From: Pseudomonas extremaustralis
Lineage (GTDB): Bacteria > Pseudomonadota > Gammaproteobacteria > Pseudomonadales > Pseudomonadaceae
Length of the DNA: 64,000 nucleotides
Direction: 5' to 3'
Assembly: GCF_900102035.1 (NCBI RefSeq)
Contig: NZ_LT629689.1
Location: 2,294,001-2,358,000 of the forward strand
The translations under genes were made by a program, and so were the position numbers. Shown here piece after piece: positions 8,691-17,971 of this stretch. Each line of letters opens with the position of its first letter. The stretch's first letter is position 1. The notes beneath the pieces are model-generated. The model was given only the letters and a program-made list of their open reading frames with translations. It did no database searches and was not told where the DNA came from.

Positions 8691-9446
8691 CTATTTTTCG
8701 GATGTAGGGAGACGGGGCAATTGGGCTCTGTAGGCGTTATAAATCTGTTGAACCTCAGGGTTGTCCAGATTTTCGTAGGTGATTCCTTCCTTATCGAGCC
8801 CATCCAATCCCTTGATGCCACCTATCATTCCTGGCCATTCATCGCGATGTGCAATATCGACCACGAAAGGTTTCAAGTAATCATTCAGATGCCCTTTGAA
8901 CGGTTCTCTGATTTCCGCACTGAGTGTTCGAAGATAATCATCCTTGTTCGTCCTTGACCACTCGATAGCGAACTTGGCTCGATAACACAGCTCCATGAAA
9001 ACAAGCAGAATCGTGCGCCCATTACCGTCAAGAAAAGGATGCGCAAACGCCAACTGCCCCATCACATCGCCAGGACGATCTCTAAAGCGTTTCTTATTCG
9101 AAGCCAGATTGAGTGCATAGTCGACGCAAAGCTTGATCGACGCCGGATGCTCGAACGGAGTATGACGGGGATCGTCCTGAGAGCCTTTGAACACGGCAAG
9201 ATGGGGCACAAGTTCGGCTCTGTCTTTCCCTGCCCAGGGATAAAAGCCAGAGAACAGGATCTCGTGCACTTTGAGTATGGACGAGTAAACAATCGGTTTT
9301 TTCTTGGCCAAATAGCCGAGCGCATCTTCCATGCTCAGTTCAAACGACAGATGCTCGGACTCTTTTACTTCGACGGGATCTTTAAGCTGAAGTGCGTTTT
9401 GAAGATACCCAGCGGTTTCAAAATCACCGAAGGGATCGAAACTCAT
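8691..9446 (-). CDS. Fic-domain protein, probable toxin of a two-gene unit
   Basis: 251 residues with the Fic core HPFLDGNGR at 136-144 and an upstream flap region (PRHTPFEHPASI). Fic enzymes transfer AMP or other phosphate groups to target proteins; His136 would be the catalytic base. The canonical motif ends GNGRxxR, and here the last Arg is Leu147. That Arg binds the ATP gamma-phosphate and pairs with the inhibitory Glu in classical Fic toxins, so the activity or its control may differ. I find no [ST]xxxE[GN] inhibitory helix within the protein. The start overlaps the preceding 87-residue gene by 4 bases (ATGA), so the two are translationally coupled. Confidence 0.85.
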   Translation of the reverse strand: MSFDPFGDFETAGYLQNALQLKDPVEVKESEHLSFELSMEDALGYLAKKKPIVYSSILKVHEILFSGFYPWAGKDRAELVPHLAVFKGSQDDPRHTPFEHPASIKLCVDYALNLASNKKRFRDRPGDVMGQLAFAHPFLDGNGRTILLVFMELCYRAKFAIEWSRTNKDDYLRTLSAEIREPFKGHLNDYLKPFVVDIAHRDEWPGMIGGIKGLDGLDKEGITYENLDNPEVQQIYNAYRAQLPRLPTSEK

Positions 9447-9706
9447 ACGCTAAGTGGCTTCTTGGAGCGCCGCTTCTCCTGAAGGTAACTCCCCTGAAGC
9501 GCCAGGGTTTCCGACTTGCTCAGAACGCCCTTCCTCTTGAGATTGACCAACAACTGCTCAACACCATCCAGCTCGACCCTGTCACCAGCCAGACTGGTAA
9601 TCGCAGCGGCCATTCGGCTTATGTCGTCACGCTCAGCGGTGACATGATGAGCTTTAGCCATCCGGCGCACATGGCTGGCAATACTGACATCGGCTGTATT
9701 AGTCAT
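9443..9706 (-). CDS. Small protein preceding Fic, candidate antitoxin
   Basis: 87 residues, mostly helical and basic at the C-terminus (LQEKRRSKKPLSV). Gene order (small gene first, 4-base overlap with the Fic gene) is that of vbhA-vbhT-type pairs, where the small protein blocks the Fic active site through an [ST]xxxE[GN] helix. That motif is absent here. The nearest match is Ser73 to Glu77 followed by Lys (SYLQEK). It may be an antitoxin with a variant inhibitory helix, one that works differently, or a DNA-binding partner. The function is inferred from position only. Confidence 0.6.
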   Translation of the reverse strand: MTNTADVSIASHVRRMAKAHHVTAERDDISRMAAAITSLAGDRVELDGVEQLLVNLKRKGVLSKSETLALQGSYLQEKRRSKKPLSV

Positions 9707-10140
9707 CTGAAATCCCTCAATTAGCCCTCAGAGCATAGCATGGCGCCCCGCCTCCCTCTCAACCGCAGCGAGGGCTGCCTTAAACGTTTCAGGCGTCATG
9801 ACGAACCTTTCACGGCAAACCACCATCCGAGTTCAGGCTCTGTCGCTTACCGCTCCTCGCGACGTCTGCGTTTGAAAGCCCCTATCCCCAAGAAATCCCG
9901 CCTGGTCATCCAGACCATGGGCTACGTGGGCTGGTCGTTGTTTCGGCTGTTGCCGGGGGGTTGGTTTGCAGCGTGATGCGCTGGGTGGCGAGCGCATCGG
10001 TTAAATATCCTTTTGCACCTCAAGTGCTGGCCCCCACGGTCGATATACAAAGGTGAGCATGCCCCCTCATAACAACGCATGCGACGCTCGACGCTACCGT
10101 TTTCTCCTTGCCAAAACTATAAATACCCGCGGGTGAAGTC
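9707..10140. other. Intergenic stretch without a supported gene
   Basis: 434 bases between the Fic pair and the chemoreceptor. A short frame at 9740-9976 has no ribosome site, and its codon use and product (repeated Arg, Ser, Pro) do not look like a protein. The chemoreceptor ATG at 10141 has only a weak GGGTGAAG upstream. No convincing sigma-28 promoter, operator or repeat was seen. Confidence 0.5.
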
Positions 10141-12084
10141 ATGAATATCAAGCAGAAGCTGACCTGGGCATTTGCGGCCATCGCGTGCCTACCGGTCATC
10201 CTCGTCGCCATTCTGGTGGTGCTGAACGTCCGCGAGGGGGCCCAGAGCAACTTCCTCGACAGTAGCGGTCGCGAGATCCGCCAGATCGACAATGGCATGA
10301 AGCAGTTCTTCGACGGCATCAGCCAGAACGTCGAATACGTCGCCAAGGACCCGCGCGTTGTCGCCGCCAAGGACGTCAAGAACTATTCCGGCGCCGATGC
10401 CGCGCAAATCCCCCTCACCCCGACCAATAAAGAGCTGCTGGCGATTTTCGACCAGTTCGCCAAAAGCCATCCCAGCACCGCCTACCTGTCCCTGGGCCTC
10501 GCCGACGGCGGCTATGCCAGCTGGCCCGACGACGCCAAGCTGAACAACTACGATCCGCGCGTACGCCCCTGGTACAAAGCCGCCATCGCCGCCCCCGGTA
10601 CCACCGTGCGTACCGGCGCCTATTACTGGGCCCCGGATGACGTGGTGCTGATCGGCACCGTGCACACCGTCGCCGATGCCACCGGCAACATCCTCGGCGT
10701 AGTCGGCCTGGACGTGTCGCTCAAACAGCTCACCGAACTGGTGCGCAACATCAAGCTCGGCGACAGCGGCTACCTGATGTTGGTGGAAGGCAACGGTAAC
10801 GTGCTGGTGGACCCCAGCGACGCCAAGCATAACTTCAAACCCCTCGCCGACCTGGGCGCCAACTATGCCGAACTGGCCAAGCGCAGCGACGGCGTGACCC
10901 AAATCGAGATCGACGGCGTGCCGTACATGGCCAACGTGGTCAGTTCCAAAGACCTGGGCTGGCGCTTCATCGGCCTGATCAAACGCGACGAAGTGATGGC
11001 CGACGCCACGCGCCTCACCTGGTTGATCGCCGCCATCGCAGCGGCATTGGCCGTGGTGTTCGCGATTGTCGGTGCCAGCTTCGCCAGCATGATCGTGCGC
11101 CCCATCCGCGGCGTCGCCAACGGCCTGCAAGAAATCGCCGAAGGCGAAGGTGACCTGACCCGCCAACTCAGCGTGCAGGGCAAGGATGAAACCGCCAGCC
11201 TGGCCGGCTGGTTCAACCAGTTCCTGGGCATGATCGCCCAACTGGTGCAACGCATCGGTAGCGCCTCCTCCGACCTGCAGACCGCGGCCGCCGACACCAG
11301 CGAAGTCGCCCACAACCTGCACCAGGCTGCCGGTCGCCAGCGCGAAGCGGTGGAACTGGTGAGCACTGCATTCAACGAAATGGTGGCCACCGCCAATGAA
11401 GTCGCACGCTCCTGCGGCGCCGCCGCGTCGAGTGCCGATGAGGGCTACCGCGATGTGCACGACGGCCAGCAACATATCGGCGAAGCCACCGGCAGCGTGC
11501 TCAAGCTCAGCGACGACCTGCAAAAGTCGACCCAGACCATGCAGCAGTTGGAGCAGGACAGCAAAAACATCAACACCATCCTCGACACCATCCGTTCGAT
11601 CGCCGAGCAGACCAACCTGCTGGCCCTCAACGCAGCGATCGAAGCCGCGCGCGCCGGTGACCAGGGCCGTGGCTTTGCCGTGGTCGCCGATGAAGTCCGC
11701 GCCCTGGCCCGTCGCACCGCCGACTCCACCGGCGAGATCGACAGCCTGCTCGGCAACCTCGCCCGCCGCACCCAGGAAGTCACCCTGCAGATGCAAGGCA
11801 GCCTGCAGGTCTCGCACACCAGCGTCGAACGCATCCAACAGGCCCGCGACAGTTTCAACAAAATCCAGGGCTCGGTGGACTCGATTCGCGACCAGAACAC
11901 CCAGATCGCCACGGCCGCCGAGGAGCAGCACCAAGTGGCCGAAGAGATCAACCGCCACATCGCGCAGATCCATGCCGATGCGCAACTGGTCGAAGGGTTT
12001 GCCCAGTCTGCACAGACTGGCTCAGGCCGCTTGACCGATATTTCCGGGCAACTCAAAGGCCTGGTAGGCCGCTTCAAGTTCTAA
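10141..12084 (+). CDS. Methyl-accepting chemotaxis protein with dCache_1 sensor
   Basis: 647 residues: an N-terminal transmembrane helix (about 8-28), a periplasmic double-Cache domain to about 290, a second membrane helix ([19 protein letters not shown]), HAMP, then the signalling domain with the hairpin tip [20 protein letters not shown]. The ligand pocket shows YDPRVRPWY, a Tyr in TGAYYW and an Asp in GLDVSL, which together resemble the amino-acid-binding dCache_1AA signature (Tyr, Arg, Trp-Tyr, Tyr, Asp). An amino acid or similar amine is therefore the likely attractant, as for PctA-type receptors. It stands alone, followed by a strong GC hairpin. Confidence 0.9.
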   Translation: MNIKQKLTWAFAAIACLPVILVAILVVLNVREGAQSNFLDSSGREIRQIDNGMKQFFDGISQNVEYVAKDPRVVAAKDVKNYSGADAAQIPLTPTNKELLAIFDQFAKSHPSTAYLSLGLADGGYASWPDDAKLNNYDPRVRPWYKAAIAAPGTTVRTGAYYWAPDDVVLIGTVHTVADATGNILGVVGLDVSLKQLTELVRNIKLGDSGYLMLVEGNGNVLVDPSDAKHNFKPLADLGANYAELAKRSDGVTQIEIDGVPYMANVVSSKDLGWRFIGLIKRDEVMADATRLTWLIAAIAAALAVVFAIVGASFASMIVRPIRGVANGLQEIAEGEGDLTRQLSVQGKDETASLAGWFNQFLGMIAQLVQRIGSASSDLQTAAADTSEVAHNLHQAAGRQREAVELVSTAFNEMVATANEVARSCGAAASSADEGYRDVHDGQQHIGEATGSVLKLSDDLQKSTQTMQQLEQDSKNINTILDTIRSIAEQTNLLALNAAIEAARAGDQGRGFAVVADEVRALARRTADSTGEIDSLLGNLARRTQEVTLQMQGSLQVSHTSVERIQQARDSFNKIQGSVDSIRDQNTQIATAAEEQHQVAEEINRHIAQIHADAQLVEGFAQSAQTGSGRLTDISGQLKGLVGRFKF

Positions 12085-12097
12085 TCCCCCCCCCGCA

Positions 12098-12120
12098 AGG
12101 CGGCGAGCCCCTCGCCGCCT
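12098..12120 (+). terminator. GC-rich hairpin after chemoreceptor gene
   Basis: AGGCGGCGAG and CTCGCCGCCT form a perfect 10-bp stem with a 3-base loop, 14 bases after the stop. It lacks a T tract, so it may act with Rho or as an RNA-stabilising end. Confidence 0.55.
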
Positions 12121-12303
12121 CTGCTGCTGACGCCCCCCCTGCACCTTGAACCCGTTCGCGCCTGTGGTCGCCTGACGAAATCGGCATCGCGCGCGCCTGC
12201 ACACTCCCACTGACCTTCATGTCGCTGTCCGCATCCGAGGATGAGGCTGGCGCACAACCGTCGATCATTCGAACTCGCTGACGTCTATTGCGATTCTCGT
12301 ATT

Positions 12304-12315
12304 ATGGTATACCAT
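12304..12315. promoter_or_regulatory. TGGTATACCA operator before catabolic operon
   Basis: ATGGTATACCAT is a perfect 12-bp palindrome ending 35 bases before the ATG of the first gene of the operon, an expected place for a repressor site. The GntR gene at 16224-16976 lies in the same operon and is the likely binder. Confidence 0.65.
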
Positions 12316-12350
12316 CATACGCAGACCCCTCACATCAGACGGAGCAGCCC

Positions 12351-12941
12351 ATGAGTTTCGAAATCCGCAAGATCGTCAGTTATGTCGAAGAAACCTTTAT
12401 CGAAGGCGGCAAAGCCTCGGACAAGCCCGTAACCATGGTCGGCTTGGCCGTGGTCCTGAAAAACCCGTGGCTGGGTCGCGGTTTCGTCGAAGACCTGAAG
12501 CCTGAAATCCGCGCCAACTGTTCCGACCTCGGTGCGCTGATGGTCGAGCGCCTCGTGGGCATCATCGGCGGCGCCGAGAAAATCGAAGCCTACGGCAAGG
12601 CCGCCGTGGTGGGCGCCGATGGCGAGATCGAACACGCCAGCGCGATCATCCACACCCTGCGCTTCGGCAACCACTACCGTGAAGCGGTCAAGGCCAAGAG
12701 CTACCTGAGCTTCACCAACAAGCGCGGCGGCCCGGGCACGTCGATCCAGATCCCGATGATGCACAAGGACGACGAAGGCCTGCGTTCGCACTACATCACC
12801 CTGGAAATGCAGATCGAAGACGCGCCGCGCGCCGACGAAATCGTCGTGGTCCTGGGCTGCGCCGATGGCGGCCGCCTGCACCCACGGATCGGCAATCGTT
12901 ACATCGACCTGGAAGAACTGGCCGCCGAAAAGGCCCAGTAA
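12351..12941 (+). CDS. AA_synth (DUF1185) family protein, first gene of catabolic operon
   Basis: 196 residues, full length for the family annotated as amino acid synthesis protein (Pfam AA_synth), whose biochemical role I do not know. Features seen: N-terminal EIRKIVSYVEETFIEGG, central GGAEKIEAYGKAAVVGADG, and SFTNKRGGPGTSIQIPMMHK, a glycine-rich loop that could bind a ligand, then GCADGGRLHPRIG. No signal peptide. The ATG at 12351 follows GGAG at a good distance; the frame upstream crosses the operator palindrome. Being first in an operon with hydrolase, dehydrogenase and flavin reductase genes suggests an enzyme acting on a small, perhaps cyclic amide, metabolite. That is inference. Confidence 0.8.
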   Translation: MSFEIRKIVSYVEETFIEGGKASDKPVTMVGLAVVLKNPWLGRGFVEDLKPEIRANCSDLGALMVERLVGIIGGAEKIEAYGKAAVVGADGEIEHASAIIHTLRFGNHYREAVKAKSYLSFTNKRGGPGTSIQIPMMHKDDEGLRSHYITLEMQIEDAPRADEIVVVLGCADGGRLHPRIGNRYIDLEELAAEKAQ

Positions 12942-12987
12942 TCCCGGCGGGTAACGCCTCTAACAAAAAGGTATGCAGGAGCGCTCC

Positions 12988-13821
12988 ATGATTCGGCTCA
13001 CCGCTGAACGCACCCCGGCTGGCACCAGTTATCTGGCGACCGGCCAAGGCCAGCCTGTGGTTTTGATCCACGGCGTGGGCCTGAATAAAGAAATGTGGGG
13101 CGGGCAAGTCGTTGGCCTGGCCACGAACTACCGCGTGATCACCTATGACATGCTCGGCCATGGCGCCAGCCCGCGCCCGGCCGCCGGCACGCCGCTGCTT
13201 GGCTATGCCGACCAGTTGCTGGAACTGCTCGACCACCTGCAACTGCCCCAGGCCACGGTGATCGGGTTTTCCATGGGCGGCCTGGTCGCTCGCGCGTTTG
13301 CCCTGCATTACCCCGAACGCCTGCGTAGCCTGGTGGTGCTCAACAGTGTGTTCGACCGCAGCCCTGAACAGCGTGCCGGGGTGATCGCACGCACCGCCCA
13401 GGCCGCCGAACATGGCCCGGACGCGAACGCCGAAGCGGCCCTGTCGCGCTGGTTCAGCCGCGAGTATCAGGCGGCCAACCCGGCGCAGATCGCCGCGCTG
13501 CGCCAGACCCTGGCCGGCAACGATCCCCAGGGCTACCTGACCACCTATGAATTGTTCGCGACCCAAGACATGTACCGCGCCGACGACCTGGGCAGCATCC
13601 AGGCGCCGACGCTGGTCGCCACCGGCGAGCTCGATCCAGGCTCGACACCGCAGATGGCCCGGCAATTGGCCGAGCGTATTCCCGGCGCGACCGTCGCCAT
13701 CTTGCCCGAGCAACGGCATATGATGCCGGTCGAATCGCCGCGCCTGGTCAACCAGCTGCTGCTGGACTTTCTCGACACGGCACACTCCCAACAGCACCCG
13801 ATAAAGGGGATCGTGGCATGA
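12988..13821 (+). CDS. Alpha/beta-fold hydrolase
   Basis: 277-residue single-domain alpha/beta hydrolase. Seen: the oxyanion-hole HGVG, the nucleophile elbow GFSMGG, an acid in GELDPGST and a catalytic His in QRHMMPVE. It resembles lactonases and amide or ester hydrolases such as PcaD, RutD and NicD, which open or cleave ring-derived intermediates. The ATG at 12988 has AGGAG 7 bases upstream and is preferred to the ATG at 12973. Its stop overlaps the aldehyde dehydrogenase start (ATGA), so its product may feed that enzyme. The substrate is unknown. Confidence 0.85.
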   Translation: MIRLTAERTPAGTSYLATGQGQPVVLIHGVGLNKEMWGGQVVGLATNYRVITYDMLGHGASPRPAAGTPLLGYADQLLELLDHLQLPQATVIGFSMGGLVARAFALHYPERLRSLVVLNSVFDRSPEQRAGVIARTAQAAEHGPDANAEAALSRWFSREYQAANPAQIAALRQTLAGNDPQGYLTTYELFATQDMYRADDLGSIQAPTLVATGELDPGSTPQMARQLAERIPGATVAILPEQRHMMPVESPRLVNQLLLDFLDTAHSQQHPIKGIVA

Positions 13822-15299
13822 CACTTGAACGCTTCCAGATGTGCATCGGCGGAGAATGGGTCGATGCCCTGTCCGGCAAGACCTTCGACAGCCTGAACCC
13901 GGCCCTCGCCGAGCCTTGGGCGCAACTGCCCGACGCCGACGCAGCCGACGTGGAGCGCGCCGTGCAGGCCGCGCAAAGCGCCTTCGACAGCCCGGCCTGG
14001 CGCGGCCTGACCGCCACCGCGCGAGGCAAACTGCTGCGCCGCCTGGGCGATCTGATCGCCGAGAACAAAGAACACCTGGCCCAGCTGGAAAGCCGCGACA
14101 ACGGCAAGCTGATCCGCGAAACCCGTGGCCAGGTCAGCTACCTGCCGGAGTTCTTCCACTACACCGCCGGCCTGGCCGACAAACTCGAAGGCGGCACCCT
14201 GCCGCTGGACAAGCCCGACCTGTTCGCCTACACGGTGCACGAAGCCATGGGCGTGGTCGCCGCGATCATTCCGTGGAACAGCCCGCTGTACCTGACCGCG
14301 ATCAAACTCGCGCCGGCCCTGGCGGCGGGCAATACCATCGTGATCAAACCGTCGGAACACGCCTCGGCGACCATCCTGGAACTCGCGCGCCTGGCCCTCG
14401 AAGCCGGGATTCCGCCGGGCGTTGTCAACGTGGTCACCGGCTACGGCCCGAGCACCGGCGCCGCCCTCACCCGCCACCCGCTGGTGCGCAAGATCGCCTT
14501 TACCGGCGGTGCGGCCACGGCGCGGCATGTGGTGCGCAGCAGCGCGGAGAACTTCGCCAAACTGTCCCTGGAACTGGGTGGCAAGTCGCCGAACATCATT
14601 TTTGCCGACGCCGACCTCGACAGCGCCATCAACGGCGCGATCGCCGGTATCTACGCGGCGTCCGGCCAGAGTTGCGTCTCCGGTTCGCGCCTGCTGGTGC
14701 AGGATGAAATCTACGACGAATTCGTCGCGCGCCTGGTGGAACGCGCCCAGCGCATCCACATCGGCAACCCCCAGGACGACGCCAGCGAAATGGGCCCCAT
14801 GGCCACCGCGCAGCAACTGGCCGTGGTCGAAGGGCTGGTGGCCGATGCCATCGCCGAAGGCGCACGCCTGCGCACCGGCGGCAAGCGCCCGCAGAACCTC
14901 GGCGAAGGCTGGTTCTATGAGCCGACACTGTTCGAGTGCGACCGCAACTCGATGAAGATCATGCAGGAAGAAGTATTCGGCCCGGTGGCCTCGGTCATCC
15001 GCTTCAAGGACGAAGCCGAAGCACTGGCCATCGCCAACGACTCGCAGTTCGGCCTCGCCGCCGGCATCTGGACCCGTGACCTGGGCCGCGCCCATCGCCT
15101 GGCGCGGGATGTGCGCTCGGGGATCATCTGGGTCAATACCTACCGTGCGGTGTCGGCCATGGCGCCCATCGGCGGCTTCAAGAACAGTGGCTACGGGCGC
15201 GAAAGCGGCATCGATTCGGTGCTGGCCTACACCGAACTGAAGACGGTGTGGATCAACCTCTCCCAGGCGCCCATGCCTGACCCATTTGTGATGCGTTAA
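13818..15299 (+). CDS. NAD(P)-dependent aldehyde dehydrogenase
   Basis: 493 residues, typical of the ALDH superfamily. The Rossmann part has IPWNSPLY and KPSEHAS, the general base lies in LELGGKSPN, and the catalytic Cys lies in GQSCVSGSR. The C-terminal PIGGFKNSGYGRESG is conserved in the betaine or semialdehyde dehydrogenase branch. It oxidises an aldehyde to an acid in the cytoplasm. It overlaps the hydrolase by 4 bases and is followed 12 bases later by the flavin reductase, so it is in the middle of the operon. The exact aldehyde cannot be told from sequence. Confidence 0.9.
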   Translation: MTLERFQMCIGGEWVDALSGKTFDSLNPALAEPWAQLPDADAADVERAVQAAQSAFDSPAWRGLTATARGKLLRRLGDLIAENKEHLAQLESRDNGKLIRETRGQVSYLPEFFHYTAGLADKLEGGTLPLDKPDLFAYTVHEAMGVVAAIIPWNSPLYLTAIKLAPALAAGNTIVIKPSEHASATILELARLALEAGIPPGVVNVVTGYGPSTGAALTRHPLVRKIAFTGGAATARHVVRSSAENFAKLSLELGGKSPNIIFADADLDSAINGAIAGIYAASGQSCVSGSRLLVQDEIYDEFVARLVERAQRIHIGNPQDDASEMGPMATAQQLAVVEGLVADAIAEGARLRTGGKRPQNLGEGWFYEPTLFECDRNSMKIMQEEVFGPVASVIRFKDEAEALAIANDSQFGLAAGIWTRDLGRAHRLARDVRSGIIWVNTYRAVSAMAPIGGFKNSGYGRESGIDSVLAYTELKTVWINLSQAPMPDPFVMR

Positions 15300-15311
15300 G
15301 AGACCACGACC

Positions 15312-15797
15312 ATGATCGAACCCGGCATATATAAAGACGTCATGAGCTCCTTCCCCTCCGGCGTCACGGTGGTCACCACCCTCGACCCGGACGGCGGCAT
15401 CGTCGGTATCACCGCCAGTGCGTTCAGCGCGCTGTCGATCGACCCGGCGCTGGTGCTGTTCTGCCCCAACTACGCGTCGGACACCTACCCGATCCTGCGC
15501 GACAGCAAGCGCTTTGCGATTCACCTGCTATCCGCCGACCAGACCGCCGAAGCCTATGCCTTCGCCAGCAAAGGCAAGGAAAAAGCCAAGGGCATCGAGT
15601 GGCACCTGAGCGAACTGGGCAATCCGCTGCTGGCCAAGGCCACGGCGATCATCGAGTGCGAGCTGTGGCGCGAATACGACGGCGGCGATCACGCAATCAT
15701 CGTCGGCGCGGTGAAGAACCTGATCCTGCCCGAGCAACCGGTCACGCCGATGATCTATCACAAAGGCAAGCTGGGCCCGCTGCCCACCCTGGCCTGA
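15312..15797 (+). CDS. Flavin reductase (RutF/HpaC-like)
   Basis: 161 residues of the short-chain flavin reductase family. The signature MSSFPSGVTVVTT lies near the start, GITASAFSALSIDPALVLFC binds flavin, and GDHAIIVG lies towards the end. Such proteins use NAD(P)H to make free FMNH2 or FADH2 for a separate monooxygenase. No partner monooxygenase lies in this operon or elsewhere in the window, which is unusual. Either the partner is encoded outside, or another protein here uses the reduced flavin. The RibB-like gene and ABC importer share its presumed operator. Confidence 0.88.
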   Translation: MIEPGIYKDVMSSFPSGVTVVTTLDPDGGIVGITASAFSALSIDPALVLFCPNYASDTYPILRDSKRFAIHLLSADQTAEAYAFASKGKEKAKGIEWHLSELGNPLLAKATAIIECELWREYDGGDHAIIVGAVKNLILPEQPVTPMIYHKGKLGPLPTLA

Positions 15798-15810
15798 GGA
15801 GCAGTGTGCA

Positions 15811-16200
15811 ATGAACAACGGAAAGTATGAGCAGGGGCTGAAGATCCGCACTCAGGTGCTGGGCGAAGCCTACGTGCAGCGCTCGATCGAGAACGCCGAC
15901 GACTTCACCCGGCCGCTGCAGGAACTGGTCACCGAGTACTGCTGGGGCCATGTGTGGGGCCGGGAGGGTTTGTCGCTTAAAGAACGCAGCATGATAAACT
16001 TGGCAATGATTTCGGCCCTCAATCGGCCCCACGAGCTCAAGCTGCATGTACGCGGCGCCTTGCGTAACGGGCTGAGTCGTGAACAAATACGCGAAATTCT
16101 GCTTCAGGTCGGCATCTATTGCGGGGTTCCCGCCGCCGTGGACAGCTTCCGGCTGGCCCGGGAGGCCTTCGCCGAAGCCGATGCCGAGGCCTCCCGTTAA
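15811..16200 (+). CDS. Carboxymuconolactone decarboxylase-family protein (PcaC-like)
   Basis: 129 residues matching the PcaC-like branch rather than the CXXC-containing AhpD branch: no CXXC is present. Seen: EYCWGHVWGREGLSLKERSM, ALNRPHELKLHVRGALRNGL and ILLQVGIYCGVPAAVDSF, all close to gamma-carboxymuconolactone decarboxylase. PcaC decarboxylates a lactone in the protocatechuate pathway. The rest of the pca genes are missing here, so it may decarboxylate or isomerise an analogous ring-fission product. It sits 13 bases after the flavin reductase and 23 bases before the GntR gene. Confidence 0.85.
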   Translation: MNNGKYEQGLKIRTQVLGEAYVQRSIENADDFTRPLQELVTEYCWGHVWGREGLSLKERSMINLAMISALNRPHELKLHVRGALRNGLSREQIREILLQVGIYCGVPAAVDSFRLAREAFAEADAEASR

Positions 16201-16223
16201 CCGCCCCATTCAGAGCAGCCCCC

Positions 16224-17542
<1,319 letters not shown>

Positions 17543-17563
17543 TCGTCAGGCCAAAGCGAGTCG

Positions 17564-17591
17564 AATGTGGGAGGCAGCAAGCCCCCACATT
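17564..17591. terminator. Hairpin between convergent Nudix and DUF1330 genes
   Basis: AATGTGGG and CCCACATT pair across a 12-base loop region (total 28 bases) between stops at 17542 and 17609. As at 4824-4850, it uses the REP-like GTGGGAG core and probably terminates from both sides. Confidence 0.5.
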
Positions 17592-17608
17592 TGGACCGCG
17601 CCCGCCTG

Positions 17609-17902
17609 TCAGGGCGCCAGCCCTTCCACAATGATGATCTGCGCCTCCCCCACCCCCTCGCGATGCGCCTTCGCCGCCTGATATTCGGCGGATTGGTAAC
17701 ACGCCACCGCCTGCTCATAGCTGTCGAACTCAATCACCACATTGCGCTGCCTTGCCGGCCCGCCTTCCATCGCTTCGCTGCGTCCGCCCCTGGCCAGGAA
17801 CCGCGCACCGAACTTCGCAAACGCCGCGGGCGCGCGCTGGGTGTATTGCGTGTACTGCTCTGCATCGGACACATCCACATGGGCAATCCAGTAGGCCTTC
17901 AT
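17609..17902 (-). CDS. DUF1330 family protein
   Basis: 97 residues with the DUF1330 dimeric alpha+beta barrel pattern: AYWIAHVDVSDAEQY at the start, FGARFLARGGRSEAMEG in the middle, and VVIEFDSYEQAVACYQSAEY near the end. Members are small stand-alone proteins of uncertain enzymatic role, often beside catabolic genes. It is divergent from the RibB-like gene, and the TGGTATACCA palindrome lies 27 bases before its ATG at 17902, so it is probably in the same regulon. Several larger frames on this strand merely read through opposite ribB. Confidence 0.82.
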   Translation of the reverse strand: MKAYWIAHVDVSDAEQYTQYTQRAPAAFAKFGARFLARGGRSEAMEGGPARQRNVVIEFDSYEQAVACYQSAEYQAAKAHREGVGEAQIIIVEGLAP

Positions 17903-17928
17903 CACGACATCCTCTTGCTTGGTTTTTG

Positions 17929-17938
17929 TGGTATACCA
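17929..17938. promoter_or_regulatory. TGGTATACCA operator in divergent DUF1330/ribB promoter
   Basis: A perfect copy of the module palindrome, 27 bases before the DUF1330 ATG and 33 bases before the RibB-like ATG, able to control both directions. It is followed by TAATA, as at 19118-19142. Confidence 0.65.
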
Positions 17939-17971
17939 TAATACATACAACCAACAAAACGAGCATTTCAC

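Noticed and set aside
9740..9976. A 78-codon frame between the Fic pair and the chemoreceptor
   Set aside because: No ribosome site, skewed composition and no recognisable pattern. Not enough to call a gene.
17903..17971. Possible FMN riboswitch before the RibB-like gene
   Set aside because: The leader is only 69 bases and lacks the conserved RFN elements; it holds a palindromic operator instead.
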